The notes: generated from the letters alone by a model not told the origin. Shown: positions 48,820 through 61,642, counted from the first letter of the stretch. The stretch is DNA of 64,000 bases from Diphasiastrum complanatum (GCA_029204225.1 CM055111.1:31294848-31358847), one strand, 5' to 3'. Made by a program: numbers and translations.

Positions 48820-49215
48820 CAGTCTCAAAGGCATTCAATGAGCCATTACAAGTGGCATTAAGGGCTATTTTTGGAAAAATGGTAGGAGTGGATGAATCTA
48901 TACTTGGTGAAGCTAGTAAATTGAATGGGTACCCAACTATAGCATTTGAGAATATACAATGAATAACAATCTGATGGAGAAAGAGTTTTGGGACATTGTG
49001 ATAGAAGTGGAGTAGAGAACAACAACTCTTGTTGATAAGAGGGCACAATAGGCCCTATCCTTAATAAACCTACTAGTGAAGGATCACTCCAATGCCCATA
49101 TTAGTGATGATGTAATGACAAGAGATGGATGGGATGCGCTTCAAACATAGTACCAGGCAACAAAACAATCTAGCATAATGTTTTGAAGATGAAGCTAAAC
49201 AACATTCGAATTAGG
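48820..49215 (+). mobile_element. Ty1/copia gag fragment
   Basis: The plus strand reads ESILGEASKLNG followed by LMEKEFWDIV, the counterpart of the gag opening of the minus-strand element near 33110 (ESILSESSKLDG, LMEKDVWEVV). Broken, with no LTR attached on the left. Confidence 0.65.
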
Positions 49216-50486
49216 CCTCGAGTCAAACTATAGTAGATGGATTGAGATTCTAATCAACAAAAGTTGAGCAGCGAAAGCAAACAAGAAAAATGATTTTCTA
49301 ATAATGATTGTACAATAACATTTTAGAGATCTTGCACTTAGAAAGTTTGAAAATTGATTGATTTGATCAAAGAGTATCTATGAAAACCATGCTACTAATT
49401 TAGTAGACATTTGAGAATGCAATAGTTTTGATCAGGATGTTACCATGTAAATTTGAAAGAAAGAGAAAATAGACTTATGTGATTCAAGAGAATACAACAC
49501 ACGTTCAAAGTAGATTGCTATTAACAAACAATGTATAGAAGGTCTCTTGGACAAGTCTTAGTGAACGTGCAAAAGTACAAGGAGTTACAATAATGTAGAT
49601 GCAACTCTGTATTTGAGCAGTCTCCCCTATGTTTTTCACACTACGACATCTCTTGCTCTTCATCAATTCATGTGTGTGTGTGTGTGTGTGTGTGTGTAGT
49701 AGAGTTTCATCACTAAACTAAGCAAACTCTCTACAAGTAAAAACAATTTACTTAATGAGAACATATGTGTGAGATACATACGTTCTCAATTAAACACTAG
49801 AGTAAAGAAATTTAGATTTTCAACAAACTGACCAAAATTTTTGACTCATTCAATAGCTCACAAATTAGTCACCATATATAAGAATCATCACATTTCCTTA
49901 TGATATTCTAATGACAATTAAGTGTCTATTTATGATCTGTCAATCATAAAAATTATGATTCGTCAATCATAATAAGTAGGATTTCAAAATATCATGGAGG
50001 TGGTTGATCTACCTAGCCACCAACTTGGCAAAACTCTAGGGTTAGGTTAGATTGAAAAATTAGGGCAAAAATGCTCAATCATCTTTCTTATTACATATCG
50101 GATTTTCACATAACTTGAGGTGGGAAGAGCGTTTTTACATACTATTCCCCATTCCATAGTAATTCCTTTATAATGTTTTACAGCAGTTTGGTAATCTTGA
50201 CTTCCTCACTATGATACGTGTATTTTTCGTGATCCAAATGATAAGATAACTTATTTTTATGATAATTTATGATTTTAGGTCATGCTGGAGATTGTACCAC
50301 ACACGTGGGAGTTGGATCTTCATGTAGATCAATGATTTTTTATTGCTCTTGATTGATGTGTGTAGAATTGCTAATCTAGATCAAGCTTTGTCATCTAGTT
50401 TTGCGTTCAAGCTATAATCAATCAATCAATCCCTCTTGGGAGTTATTAATAGGCTCAAGTAAGGTTTAAAATATTGTACTTTACCA
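49216..50486 (+). repeat. Possible copia LTR ending at a primer site; contains TG microsatellite
   Basis: TGGTATCAGAGCGAGG at 50487 looks like a tRNA-Met primer site directly after TTTACCA, so the sequence upstream is probably an LTR. Its start is not visible. A TG microsatellite lies at 49673-49698. No gene recognised. Confidence 0.45.
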
Positions 50487-51334
50487 TGGTATCAGAGCGA
50501 GGTACAAGAGCTAATCATTGATCATTTATACAATCCAATATTAGCAAGTTTTTGGTGCTAAAAGCTAGAATTGGAGGGCCAACTTGAAGTCGATAGAAGG
50601 GGTGGAAATTTGGAGACCAAACTTGGTTAGGGTCAAATTCTGTACTATTCACATATGTGGATAGCTCTGTACCTCAAAATAATCTTCATTTTTCATCAGA
50701 TCCAAAGAATTTCATAATGATTGATCTTGGTGAGGTTTTTGGTGCTAGATCTAGAAAAAGCATCAATGTTTGTATGCCATTGATTAGATTGGATTAATGT
50801 CATCAAATCTAATGAATCTAGACTGGGATAAAGCCCTCTAAAAGTGATTTATAGGTCTTGAAAACCATCAAGAGGAAGGAGTAAGTTTTAGCCATGTTTT
50901 TGTCCAAAAATTGTGAAAATTGACTTGATTTGATAAAGCTTGGATAGAATCTCATCTTATCTTCATTTCATCTTTGTGAGGGAGTGTAAGAACTATAGCT
51001 AGAAGTACATTGAGAGGGATAGAAGCAAAATTTGAGATAATCAAGACAAGTGAAACCTTTGTGAGTTTCTAGGTTCAAATCAATTCCAATTTTTTGAGCA
51101 TTGTTTTGTAGAATCCTTCTTAAGTGTTCTTGTGAACAAAGATCAAGAGGATCTTGCCACTTGTGTCTTTGTGAACATCACGTGAGTAGCTAGTGAGAAA
51201 AATTTTGGAAAAGAACTTAGGGAGTGCTGAGAAGTACATCAACAATACAAGTCTTTAGGAAGATGGGGTCCATTAGTGGATTTCTTTTTTAACCTAGTGG
51301 GAGAATAAATTTTCTGGGAGATGGTGGTGGAAAT
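50487..51334. other. Leader-like or unassigned sequence after a primer site
   Basis: AT-rich, without a coherent reading frame. It may be the untranslated leader of the retroelement whose primer site is at 50487. Confidence 0.35.
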
Positions 51335-51890
51335 CTTGTTAGTGCGTACACTACGCGGATCGCAATGGGTGATGTAGGCGAACACAAAGAAAATGTGTTT
51401 GCACTTTGCAGAAGCGAGAACAGAAGATAGTCAGACAAAACAGTAAGAGAGTCGGACATAAAACGAAATAGCAAAAGCATGCAACGCTGACAGAGATCTA
51501 AATGCAATAACAAGACAATAGTTGATTCAGATGAATGTATGTAAATACAAGTCAGATAGATGCTATGAGCACAAGACAATTGCGGATGAAATCACGTGCT
51601 CAAGAATCCAACTCTACTCTATAAAAGCTATGAGCTTATTTCTGACAATCAGTCTGAAAACAAGAATAGATGCGTGAAAGCATCTATAGTGTCTATCTTT
51701 GAAAATTCTGTCATATTGTATATTACAATGATCATCATCTATATATAATTTTCATTAGTGTAGACGTATGTACAAAAGAGAATAGAGATGTTGCGTCGTC
51801 TTGGGTAGATCGTGACGGCTGTTGTCATTGTCCAATTGGTTGCACAGTACAGGAAGTGGACGTGAGGAGCCTTCGACTATTCCGAGTCGA
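51335..51890 (-). repeat. LTR family B copy, minus strand
   Basis: The inverse matches 5520-5763 joined to 8310-8600, and so shows what the family B LTR looks like without the CACTA-type insertion (GTCAGAAATAAGCTC around 51628-51642). A useful empty-site reference. Confidence 0.75.
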
Positions 51891-53552
51891 GCGTGTTGTT
51901 GTTGACAGTGTACTATTGCTTGTACATAAAATACACAAAATGCTTTTACCTTTAAAATGCACATCTGGTATCATGATATCTGAAGCTCTATGGATTGACA
52001 TGTACACCTTTTGTAGGTATTATTGACTATGTTGGGCATCAAAAGGACATGTGGTTGATTGATTTGGGGTATACTAGAATTAGCAGCAGCTATAGATCTG
52101 AATGCACTGGGCAGATTTTGGAAAAAAAGAAAGTTGAAGTGCAACTCTCGTGTTATGAAGATCCCTAGGATAGGTTAACATCCGCAATGTAGACACTACT
52201 ATGTATGTTGCATAACAAAGGCCAGTATAGTTAATTAGATTGTAATCAGTTGCAGGTCCACTTGGGACATTGTCCTTAGAAACAAATAAGTACAACAAAT
52301 TTTGACATTGTTCTTGTAAACTTCTCTAGATCCTATATTCTGTGCAAATAAGTGGCAAATCCTTATACATTCACATTTCAAGATTGTGAATAAGCATGTA
52401 TAACAAGATTATCTCCATCACATGATCCACATAGCCATCATAAAGGCTTTAAAAACCAATGGCTTTTTGCTTCTTTACGTTGCGAATATTTGCATATTCA
52501 GAGAAAAAAGGTTCTTCACCCATGTGAAGATGAGATGATAGAAGATCACAATGATTCATTGATATTGGTCTAAGAAGTATAGAACTGATTATTGAGCCAA
52601 CTATCCCTACAAAGTTGAAATCCTATCCCATGATCAAATCTCGGGTTAAACATTTCCAATGACTTGGTTAGGAAGAGTTGTATTGTAGGCCCTTGTGAGT
52701 CCATTGATTGTCACACCTTCATAGACTCAAAGGGTGGCACTCGAAAACCTTCATGCAACTTCTTGATTGTGAACTTGGAAGTGAAAAATGAGCTATAACA
52801 TTTATTTTTCATTGCATGCATCATCTATTGGTTGTGAGAGCAGATTCAAGTTAAACATTTGTGGCCAAGGCATATATAGAAATAAAATCTCATGGATTGC
52901 CATTGAAAATATAAAAGCGAGCTTCTTGTTCTTGTTAGCTATTAGGTGAAATTCACCAAGTATCAATCAAGAATGTTATGAAAAAGTCTCAAATAATCTT
53001 CTTCATGATAGTCTAAGACACAAATGACACAACTAATAAGATTGTGTGGAGTGGGAAGGAAGGGATCTAAAAAAGCCGTCAATAGTTTTGTCTTTGAAAA
53101 GGGAGTTTATCCAGAGATGAGTGTGCCTCATAACTAAAACTCATTATCTATAAAATCTCTCCTATTCTAAAAAGTTTGGGATTTTTATCATATTATAACT
53201 CAATTGGCATATAGCAATGGTAACAAACTGATTTGCCTATGTTTTTCTCTGCCAAAGCTCTCACATAGTATACTTTGAGGTGTATGTCAACTTTGTGCAG
53301 TTGATGATGGAATTTTATTCATGTGAAAATACTTTTAAGATTTCTCATTGCAACAGACAAATATATCGGAGATCTTTTGATATTAGATAATTGCTCTCTT
53401 TGGTCGATATTGTATGAAAAGTTCAACTCAAGGTTGCTTTCTTCTTTCAGTTTAACTTTATTGGCTCGAAATGGTACTTTTACCCTTCAAACTTCAATGG
53501 ATATCTCTTTCTTGCAATCTAAATAGTATTATTAAATTGTGAAACTAATTCT
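51891..53552. other. No gene recognised
   Basis: AT-rich sequence with only short unrelated frames. No terminal repeats or protein motifs seen. Confidence 0.4.
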
Positions 53553-53720
53553 CTTGGAGACTGCAATATCAATATGCTTGCTTGCAACAATCATGCCAAC
53601 CATCTTACGACATTCATGCAAAAACATGGTTTTCAACAAACTATCACAACAACAACATTGTATGGAAGCCAGTTAGATCATATATGAGTCACAGATTCAC
53701 CTCTGCCTTGTGAATCAATC
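53553..53720 (+). pseudogene. Endonuclease/exonuclease/phosphatase-like remnant
   Basis: A short frame reads LGDCNINML ... HLTTFMQKHGFQQ ... GSQLDHI, matching the G-D-x-N and S-x-L-D-H-I signatures at the end of endonuclease/exonuclease/phosphatase-fold nucleases, as found in LINE endonucleases and some Pif1-linked mobile proteins. One stop directly follows LDHI. The rest of the parent gene is not recognisable, so the element type is open. Confidence 0.45.
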
Positions 53721-54504
53721 GCAATCAATTTGTATCTCATCATCATAGATGGTGATGGCCAAACCCTGGGTTGTGGTCGGGGGGTGGCCAATCCATACCG
53801 CAATGGCTTGAGTAAAAGATTCTGATTGTCATCTATGATGCTTGTTACTAGTCGTGGTGTTTGCTTCGTCAACATCATTTTGTTCATCCGTTCAATGGTG
53901 ATTAGCATATAAGTTTTATTCAAGAATAGCTCATGCGTGTGATTCATCGCACTCACTATAAAATTGTGAGACTCTAAGGTCCCGTGTGTTACAGTTCGTT
54001 GAGTCCCCTTGTTGTCCGTTCATTCTTTGTTGCAACCTTTTGTCTGCTGCACTCGCTGCTGAAAATCCTCCTCCTAATGACAATATATCCTCCATAATAG
54101 TGGATATGAATCATCCACATATTGTGCTATCACTGCGTATAAGGCGTAAAAAATATGACATGCCCTAACCAGCCAAGATTTGAACTTTGCTTGTCTTTGA
54201 ATGATACTGTAATGGACATCATTATGTGCCTTGAAACTTCGCTAAGTTTCGTAAAAGTATTCCGCCACAAACAATATAGAATTTCCTGTTAAGATTTCAA
54301 TCTTATCAAAATTATTTACCTTCATTTTGCCCTGTACAAATGCCCATGCCAGTACTTCCTGTGTCTTCAAATCCGACTCTAGCCAAAAATCCTACAACTT
54401 GCCCAAGTCCCATGGCTCTTCCCATTCCTCAGTTGTTATGTCCCTTAGCCCTGGTAAGAACACATAATCAATGTTCTAGGCATGCTCTATGTTGCGTAGA
54501 AATA

Positions 54505-55024
54505 TTCATGGTTGCAAAATGTTGTACAAATTCTTTACCTCCCTGCCCAACATTGTTTTAGGTCGCTTTGCTCGTGATTTACGTGGCACCACACCCAAGG
54601 GTTGATCTTCCATAACTCGGCTATCTTGATGTTGACCTGCAGAAATTGGTATAAAATCATGTCGCCTGTTCAATTTATCTATCAATCTCACCATCTCCAC
54701 TAACATATCTTTGACCTCTTCTTGCGACTTCTGATGTTCTGCCTCCTCATCTCGCAGCATCCTCTGCAAATCAAATAATTGTTGTTTCAAGTTATGATTC
54801 TCAAGCACGACTTGCTGCAGGTTTGCCTGTGCTTGGACCGCTTCCGGATGTGATAACCAGCCCATACATTGTCCTGTTGCATGCCTTTCTTTTGGGAAGC
54901 TCTCATTCCAACTGGATATTCTCATCCCTCAAGAAACCTTGTTCCTCCATAAGCTGCTCGAGCTTGTTGGCTATTATCATGCGTAAGATTGTTTTGGCCC
55001 ATTCCTTTAGCAAATCCCTGCTAA
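54505..55024 (-). pseudogene. Coiled-coil protein gene of unknown family
   Basis: On the minus strand a roughly 170-residue stretch (one frame change near 54920) begins with RDLLKEWAKTILRMIIANKL and EQLMEEQGFLRDENIQLE. It continues through a long glutamine/leucine/glutamate-rich coiled coil (LENHNLKQQLFDLQRML ... EEVKDMLVEMVRLIDKL) and ends with a basic segment (RKSRAKRPKTMLGREVK) before a stop. Downstream on the same strand a possible further exon reads ITTEEWEEPWDLGKL near 54440. I do not recognise it. Coiled coil plus basic tail would suit a DNA-associated protein, but this is inference. Confidence 0.45.
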
Positions 55025-55934
55025 CCGAGAGTTATAAAGAGGTTCATAAGGAGGGTTATTGGGAGGCCATAGACATTCCAAAATACTTTGCTATAGAAGC
55101 CTTAATACTGAGACTGATGAAAAAAAGGCCCCTCGGTATAAACAACCAAATGTTATAGAATAGAAATGGATGGCACTTTTGAAAATTGTTGTTTATAAAC
55201 TTTATCTATGAAGGAGCTGATTTGCTCTCAAGTTGGAAGTCCCTATATAGGGATTGTTTACATTTCAAATCCTTGAAAATGCAAAACATTATACAAAATA
55301 TTACATGAATATGTTGTCGAGACACTCTATTCACTAAGGGCATGACAATGAATATATAGCAAGTAAATGTTCAATTCAGAAAATTTAAGACCATATTTAA
55401 ACTAGAAGCTTTGAAGAAACAACAAGTTTTCCTACATTTGACGCCTTAAATGAGATCTAGTATAATATGAAATAAATTCATGACATACCTGTAGATGCTT
55501 AATCAATGGGAGGTTACTAAGGAATAAAAAAATGTACACTTCTTCATATTCATAACAAACAACTAGAGCTAAAAATATATAAGTAATAGGTCCATATCTC
55601 ATGCCTTTGAAAGCAAGAGTGTTAACCTTCCAATCTGCAACTCGAACCATAGGCTACTATATGACTTACGTTGTTCTATTAAATTATCTTCAAAAGCAAA
55701 AGTGCTAAGCTGCAGTAATCTCAATGTAAAATCATAGAGCATAAAATTAGACAATGAGATTGAGCGATTTTATTTATCATTGAAGCAGAGCACGAAACCA
55801 AATGAATAATTTATCAACAGAAATTATATATTAGTCTTACTTCAGACGTCGTCCTTAACTTATACATCGTGTGCACAAATGCTATATATATTAAGTCTCA
55901 GGGCATAGCTTTACTAAGATCACAATGTTGCTAA
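55025..55934. other. No gene recognised
   Basis: AT-rich spacer between the coiled-coil frame and the germin-like fragment; short frames only. Confidence 0.4.
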
Positions 55935-56125
55935 TTATGTTTTGCTGATCAGAGATCTGAGACGCTGCACATCCGCAACGTTCAGCTGCAATGCCTTCTC
56001 TAATACGGCGTCATCGATAGGTGGGGTGGAGGCAAAGAGCGCCTTTGCAACTTGCGAGGTGCCTGGATTCTGGCTGTTGAAGGCAGAGAAAGCCACAGCT
56101 GCACCGTAGCCGACATTGAGCTGGA
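55935..56125 (-). pseudogene. Germin-like protein, C-terminal fragment
   Basis: Minus strand: HFQLNVGYGAAVAFSAFNSQ, NPGTSQVAKALFAS, PPIDDAVLEKALQLN, VADVQRLRSLISKT, stop at 55935-55937. This is the end of the cupin barrel and the C-terminal helix of plant germin-like proteins, which are secreted, manganese-binding, oxalate-oxidase/superoxide-dismutase-type proteins of the wall. Only about 63 residues remain; the metal-binding His/Glu motifs and the signal peptide are missing. It is GC-richer than its surroundings and reads without a stop. It ends where copy 3 of the four-gene element begins, so the gene was cut there. Confidence 0.8.
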
Positions 56126-56136
56126 AATGAATTCTT

Positions 56137-56936
56137 TTTTGGATTTTTTTTTTTAGTAAAACAGAATATCCAGAGATAGTTAAAAATCATATGAGCGACA
56201 CACCACTCAATGTTCCTAGAATAGGTGATTTTAAGGTGGAATGGCATTCGGCTGGAGACCTGAAGTCGTTGAAGTGCATGTTCAACGTCTCACATGGAGC
56301 AAATTCAAAACATCCATGCCTCTATTGCATGAAAACTACACATGACATGTCGAAGAGCACGAGAGTTTCAAGTGATATAGAAGATCCGACTTGGAAACCA
56401 GTATTACGGATTCCACTTAAAAATGTTCACATTTGTACACTACATGGAGAGGTTAGAATTATCGAAAAATTGATATACCTTCATATTTGGTTTGCTTGGA
56501 ATACTAAGCCAGAGTCATTAGCCAAAAAGGCAATAGCTCGATTGGAAGAAGTTTTATCAACATGGGGACTTCATAAAGGACACGCTAAAATACAAAAGGA
56601 CGAGAAGCTTTCAAGAAAACCGGGAAACATTCTATGCAAACCAAGTATAGGAGGATCCAAAGCTCGTCGTTTCTTATCAAATCATTCCGGAAAACCAACT
56701 AAAATCTAGTACTCAATCTGGATAGATGTACTCAATGCCACAGAGGATTTTGAAGAAAAAGGAACAATGAGGATTAAAAAAGTTGAAGTCTGGACAAAGC
56801 TTGACAACATCGTCAAATTGCTCAGAAAAGATAAACTATCTAATACTGATGTCCTACTAATTGAGAAATCAACAATTGCATTTGTGGATGCAATTAAAGA
56901 CGCCTGAGGTGAAGATTATATTACGCATTATATGGT
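56137..56936 (+). pseudogene. Transposase-like gene remnant of copy 3
   Basis: The central exon reads almost through: GDFKVEWHSAGDLKSLKCMF, KHPCLYCMKTTHD, PLKNVHICTLHGEVRIIEKL, YLHIWFAWNTKPESLAKKAI, with a stop after GKPTKI and another near the exon end. It extends the alignment with copies 1 and 2 and supports the conserved C-x-x-C and G-D-L-K motifs. The N-terminal exons and the last WSSQGME exon are absent. Confidence 0.7.
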
Positions 56937-57012
56937 AAATCTCTTTTCAATGTAATTAGCTCTTCGATTTATAATCTTATTGCACATCTGCTAAATTTAA
57001 AATGATTAATAA

Positions 57013-57695
57013 AGTGTGCACGTCATATCCATGAAAGTGGATTCGACTGGAAACTGCACACCTGTGTGCATGGCAATGAATTCTTTGCATGCCACCCATT
57101 CCATGATTAAATCCATGTACAAAAGGATGGTGGAGCTATTGCCCTGGCCGGATGGGTTGGTTGTAAATACCAACATAGAGGTTGTTGATGCAAAGGTAAA
57201 ATAAATCTTTTTACGTATTTTATTTGCATGATGGCATGTAGTTTAGAATTATATTGAATTATAATTTAACAATTTTTTGCCGTGATTTCTCAGTCTTCGC
57301 AACAAGACGATGCTTTCAACTGTAGATGGTATTCAATCTGGAACATTTAATCATTCTTGGATTGGTATATCGTGCAACCTCCAGATGCTAGTATCCGTGA
57401 GGTAATTTTTTCAATGTTCCAGTATCCTGATGATATATTGGTAACTTTGTGAATTTATATATTTTAAAACATTGGCTAATACATACATACACTCGATATT
57501 TTTTTTTTGCAGTTCCAATGTCCTGAGGTATCAACAAATGCGATTCATCAGTATCGGCATGAAATGTTGGAAATTTTACTATCATGTGCAAGGCCCTACA
57601 AGCATGAAGGTGCCTTGGATGAACCTTCTAGGGGATCCGTGGATGAGGTTACAGTGCTTGAGGATATGCCTCAAGCACCTTTGATTGAAATTTAA
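57013..57695 (+). pseudogene. Ulp1-like protease remnant of copy 3
   Basis: The first exon reads VISMKVDSTGNCTPVCMAMN ... MVELLPWPDGLVVNTNIEV. The next has QQDDAFNCRWYSIWN, where the Cys is kept but the following Gly is Arg, unlike copies 1 and 2. The last exon is FQCPEVSTNAIHQYRHEMLE. The His-bearing segment is missing, as in copy 2. Confidence 0.7.
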
Positions 57696-58130
57696 ATATA
57701 GTTCCGACAGACACAGAGAAATATATCATCACATGATGATCCATAGAACAATAGATAGGCAAATAGAAAATGGGCCATTACTGAATGCCACAAATATATT
57801 ATATCAAGTTCAAAAACAATGTACATTTTTCAAAATACTAAATACAAATTGCTTGATGAAATCTTGAAGTCATTTGAGACTTCTTTGTATTCTTTTTTTT
57901 TTTTTAAAAGTACATTGATGTTGCTCGTCTATCATCCCAATGTTTATGCAGTTTCAACAATTTCTACTCTTCTATTTAAGTCCTTGCACTCAATGCGACT
58001 TTCTTGTCTTGGTCTTACCTGTGCATCAATGAAACTTGTTAAACAATATCAACATTGAGATTATGTCAAATGAAATATTGCAATACCGAAAACATTGAAA
58101 CATGTTTAAATAAAATCATTGAAAGTCATT

Positions 58131-59356
58131 TCAAATGTGTACTAGAATAAATACACATACACCTACCAATCTCTCGTTGACTAAAAAACAGAAGTGTTTA
58201 GGAATATCATATTGCAACAATGTAAGCTCTGATCAAATGTGATCGAGTGTCCAATCTTCTTCCACCTCAATTGTTGTAAGAGTAGAATTATTTTTCCTCA
58301 CTTGAATTTCTATTTGATCTTGATGATTCACTGTAAAATCCTAATCCAATGCTGTCCATCCGTTGCCAACTTTGGACCATCTTCTATAATAAAATGTTAA
58401 AGAAAGCACTTGTTTTTCTATAAGATATCTAAATTTCATTGATGATCTATTAACTATGCACTCGATATTGCCATTAATCTTTTTATCCCAATGATCATCA
58501 AGGAGGCTTGATAACATATTGTCTATTAAATCACTACAAATAAACATTGTCACTGTTTTACAAATAATAGATTCAACAAAAAAATGAACAAAAATTGCAA
58601 TAGGCAAAAACCAGTGCAATCTATTGTTTCTTGAACCTGTGCTACATTTCATACAGTTTTGAATGTGCATAAAAAACCTTGATCGGAAGCTCTTTGTTAT
58701 GGTGGAATCTGGAGGAAACCATTCTTCACTTGAGAAAGAGGGTAATGATATCGCCTCTAATTTTCCACCTAAACTAGATGGTGTGTAAAATGAATCATAG
58801 AAGAAAATACTAAGAATCCAAAAGTGATCTCGTGGAGCGGTTCTTGTATTATAGAACACCAATATCAAAATGAATAACGTCCATGATGCCGACAAGGGAT
58901 TGTATAGGTTGCCATTCGATTATGCTTGAGGGATACAAATCTGCACAAATCCATAAAACTATATGTCATTTAAATACTTAGATACACGTCTAAATGATTA
59001 ATGCAAAGCCCAAAGCAAAAAATTCTCCAAAACTTACAATTGCATTTGAGTCTGTCATTTGAACTTACGCCTTCCATTCTCATTTCCTTATGCATGTAGA
59101 CATGTTGAATCAAGACCTCTGAAATGGATTGACCATCAGGTGAAACTTTGAAGTCTAAAATTCTACCTTTCCAAAAACTCCTATAATCCATATTTGATTT
59201 TCTCTGTTTACTAAAAACACCTCTTGAGGAGGGATGCATGAGAACCCAGTGAAATTTTCTATAGATACGTGGTATCCAAGATCCATTAGAGTCTTTTTCA
59301 TTACAAACAGAAACTGAGAAAATATTGCTTCGTGGTCTACGACTTCCGGAAGCCAT
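58131..59356 (-). pseudogene. Gene X of copy 3 (best readable first exon)
   Basis: The start MASGSRRPRSNIFSVSVCNE is at 59356. The first exon continues YRKFHWVLMHPSSRGV, YRSFWKGRILDFKVSPDGQS, EVLIQHVYMHKEM and LKCNCKF before an intron whose acceptor precedes DLYPSSIIEWQPIQSL near 58938. The second exon has SFYTPSSLGGKLEAISLPSF, SSEEW, RFFMHIQNCMKCSTGSRNN and SSMKFRYLIEKQVLSLTFYY. The C-terminus is at 58131. Two or three stops break it. This copy best shows the domain layout: a basic N-terminus, a compact domain rich in aromatic residues, and a long C-terminal domain. Confidence 0.7.
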
Positions 59357-59775
59357 TGCAAAGCTAAAAGAATATGAACAACAGAGTCTGAAACAAAATG
59401 TAGTTGAATCAGTATGAAAATAAATAATCAAATTTGTAATAAATGTTGGCGGTCTTTTGTAAATCATATAAGTTAGTCTAACTACGGTTAGATCAAAACA
59501 GACTTACTTTAACCACAAGTGTTAGGTCCCGGGCACTAAGGAAACTCACGGACACCAATTACGGTCCAATCACAAGTCAGGACCCTGCCCGGCGGGAGTT
59601 TTGAATTGTACAAAAGTATGACTAGAAAGTTCCAAAAAAGAAATCGACCGGCAACAACGTTACGGTCTTTCACAGGTGTAAATATATAATTGGGCCAAGT
59701 GTACGTCGAATAGTTGAAAAGTCAAAAACAACATCTTGACAAAAGGCCCTTTTGGTGCTCAAAACTTCTCTACTG

Positions 59776-59843
59776 CTACTTTGCATCAAGCAACGCCTGA
59801 GTTTGTATTGGAGCACATATATCTAAATGAACAACGTCTAGAA
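59776..59843 (-). mobile_element. Copia integrase remnant, right flank of copy 3
   Basis: The same copia scrap as 48494-48561, sharing differences from the copia consensus. It ends at CGTCTAGAAC, after which a CT microsatellite begins. Confidence 0.7.
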
Positions 59844-59846
59844 CTT

Positions 59847-59880
<34 letters not shown>
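59847..59880. repeat. CT microsatellite
   Basis: About 17 CT units directly after the copia scrap. Confidence 0.9.
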
Positions 59881-59883
<3 letters not shown>

Positions 59884-61642
59884 ATTGCATAGCCTGGGTG
59901 GCTTTGAGAATTCAAGCCTTACACTAGATGATGCCTATACTCTCATGTTGAATTAAATGACAAAAGAATAATTGCAATCATGAAACTCGAAAGAAAAAGC
60001 TTCGAGTTTTAAAATTTAAAATTCTATAGATGTACACTGACCTTCAATAATTGGGCCTATGTAATTTATGACTAGTAGAGTTTGGCTTTCTTTATTGAAT
60101 AATGTTATTGGTCTCCATATGGCTGCCCTTGAATACGGACTCTATAATAGAATTTGATGCCTTTGTATGATGCTCAGCTCTTAGACATCATTAGCTATTT
60201 CCCACCGTTCGCCCCTCAAGCAACTTCACCTCATCTACTCAATAGCACCTTTGGGGCGCCTTGCACTAAAAAATGTGAGCCACGACGGAGACTAGCCCTA
60301 CAGGCCCAATTAACGGTCACGCCCTAGACCACCACCTTGCAAAGGAGGCTTGCATGGGTTTGTGCTAGGAAACTAATTTGTATTTTCTTAAACCATTTGG
60401 ATTATTTGAGGACTATTATTAAGGATTTCATTTTGTGAAGAAAAATTTGCAACTTGATCACAAGGAATGCATGCAATTGTTTTTTTCCTTTTCAATTTTT
60501 TTTACATGGACCTTTTGAGCATTGTAAGGTGTATGTAAACAATATTTACTTTTCTTACCTGCACCTTTTGCTCGGAAGGAGTGTGTTAAAAAAATTTACA
60601 ACAAAAATAGAAAGTTTTTACAATGAGAAAGTGCCTGTTTGTTGGGCCCTTATGCTAAGGGAAGGCCTTCCAACCTCGAGCGAACTTCCTCTGAGGGAGA
60701 CCTACCCAGAACTAATGGCGATTTTGTTCCTATACTTTGCCAATTTTACTGAACACTTGTTGAGCACTGGTTGTGCCCACCTCCCAGTGGTAAAGCTAGT
60801 TCCTTTTTTTGGCTAGTTTCTTTCAAATTATGACAACAATTTATTTATTTAAGCCTTTAGTCTTAAAACTTGTCCAATCTACATAATGAGGGCGCCAATT
60901 TTGTTTATTTCTCATAAGCATATAAATTTTTTCTGTGCGGTAAAGTCACTTTAAACATTTTTACAAAAAAAACATGTGCTTTCTCAAGCAAAATTCGTGC
61001 GTTTTTTTTTGCAATTGATGGGTATTGGAAGGTGCACGTAATGAAATTTATCTTTTTAAACTTGCATCTTTTGCCCAAAATGTGCATGAAAAAATAAATT
61101 CATGGCAAAAAAGATTAAAAAAAATGTCGGCACTCTGGTGTACGAGATTATTAGTTATGCGTTGACATTCAAATCTAGGCTAAAAATGTGCAATAACCTT
61201 GTGAGGGCCCAAGCACTCCAATTTGAACTTGGAGCAATCCATGGTGATTGACAACTATATGCATGTAGAGAAGTATCGATAGTAATTGATTGTGAGTTTA
61301 ATAAAGGATTTGAATTTCAAAAGAAATCTTCCTAGGCTCATGGGCTACACACACACGTAGACACACACAAACTTGCTCTACACTTTTTGATTCTAGCACA
61401 AAAATCTCTTCTCTCTTGTATTAAAAATAAGTCTATTGATCCCGACCTTGAGGTTGATGCTAATAAAGTAGCAGTAATTGTCTTTCAATCATGCGATCAT
61501 AAAGATTCCATGTACTTGTCATTTGAAAGTTAGGAAGAGCGATTTCTAAATGTCTATCTTAAATGCTTACATGGCTTGTATCATTTTATTGGTCATCATT
61601 TGAGATTGCAGTTTACATGTTCATGTTATTAGAGTCTCTATA
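59881..61642. other. No gene recognised
   Basis: AT-rich, with two loosely similar blocks, near 60510-60600 and 61020-61095, sharing CTTACCTGCACCTTTTGC- and AACTTGCATCTTTTGCCC-like sequence. Possibly old repeats. No coherent coding sequence. Confidence 0.4.

Larger units (their letters stand above)
56131..59775. mobile_element. Four-gene TIR transposon, copy 3 (truncated at its transposase end)
   Basis: A close relative of copy 2 from 44306 onward: transposase-like (+), then Ulp1 (+) with the intervening part deleted near 57005, then X (-), and a right end ...CTTCTCTACTG corresponding to the copy 2 TIR. The left TIR and the first half of the transposase-like gene are missing, replaced by the germin-like fragment. 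The right flank is the same copia integrase scrap as in copy 2, so copies 2 and 3 share ancestry including flanking DNA. Confidence 0.85.
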
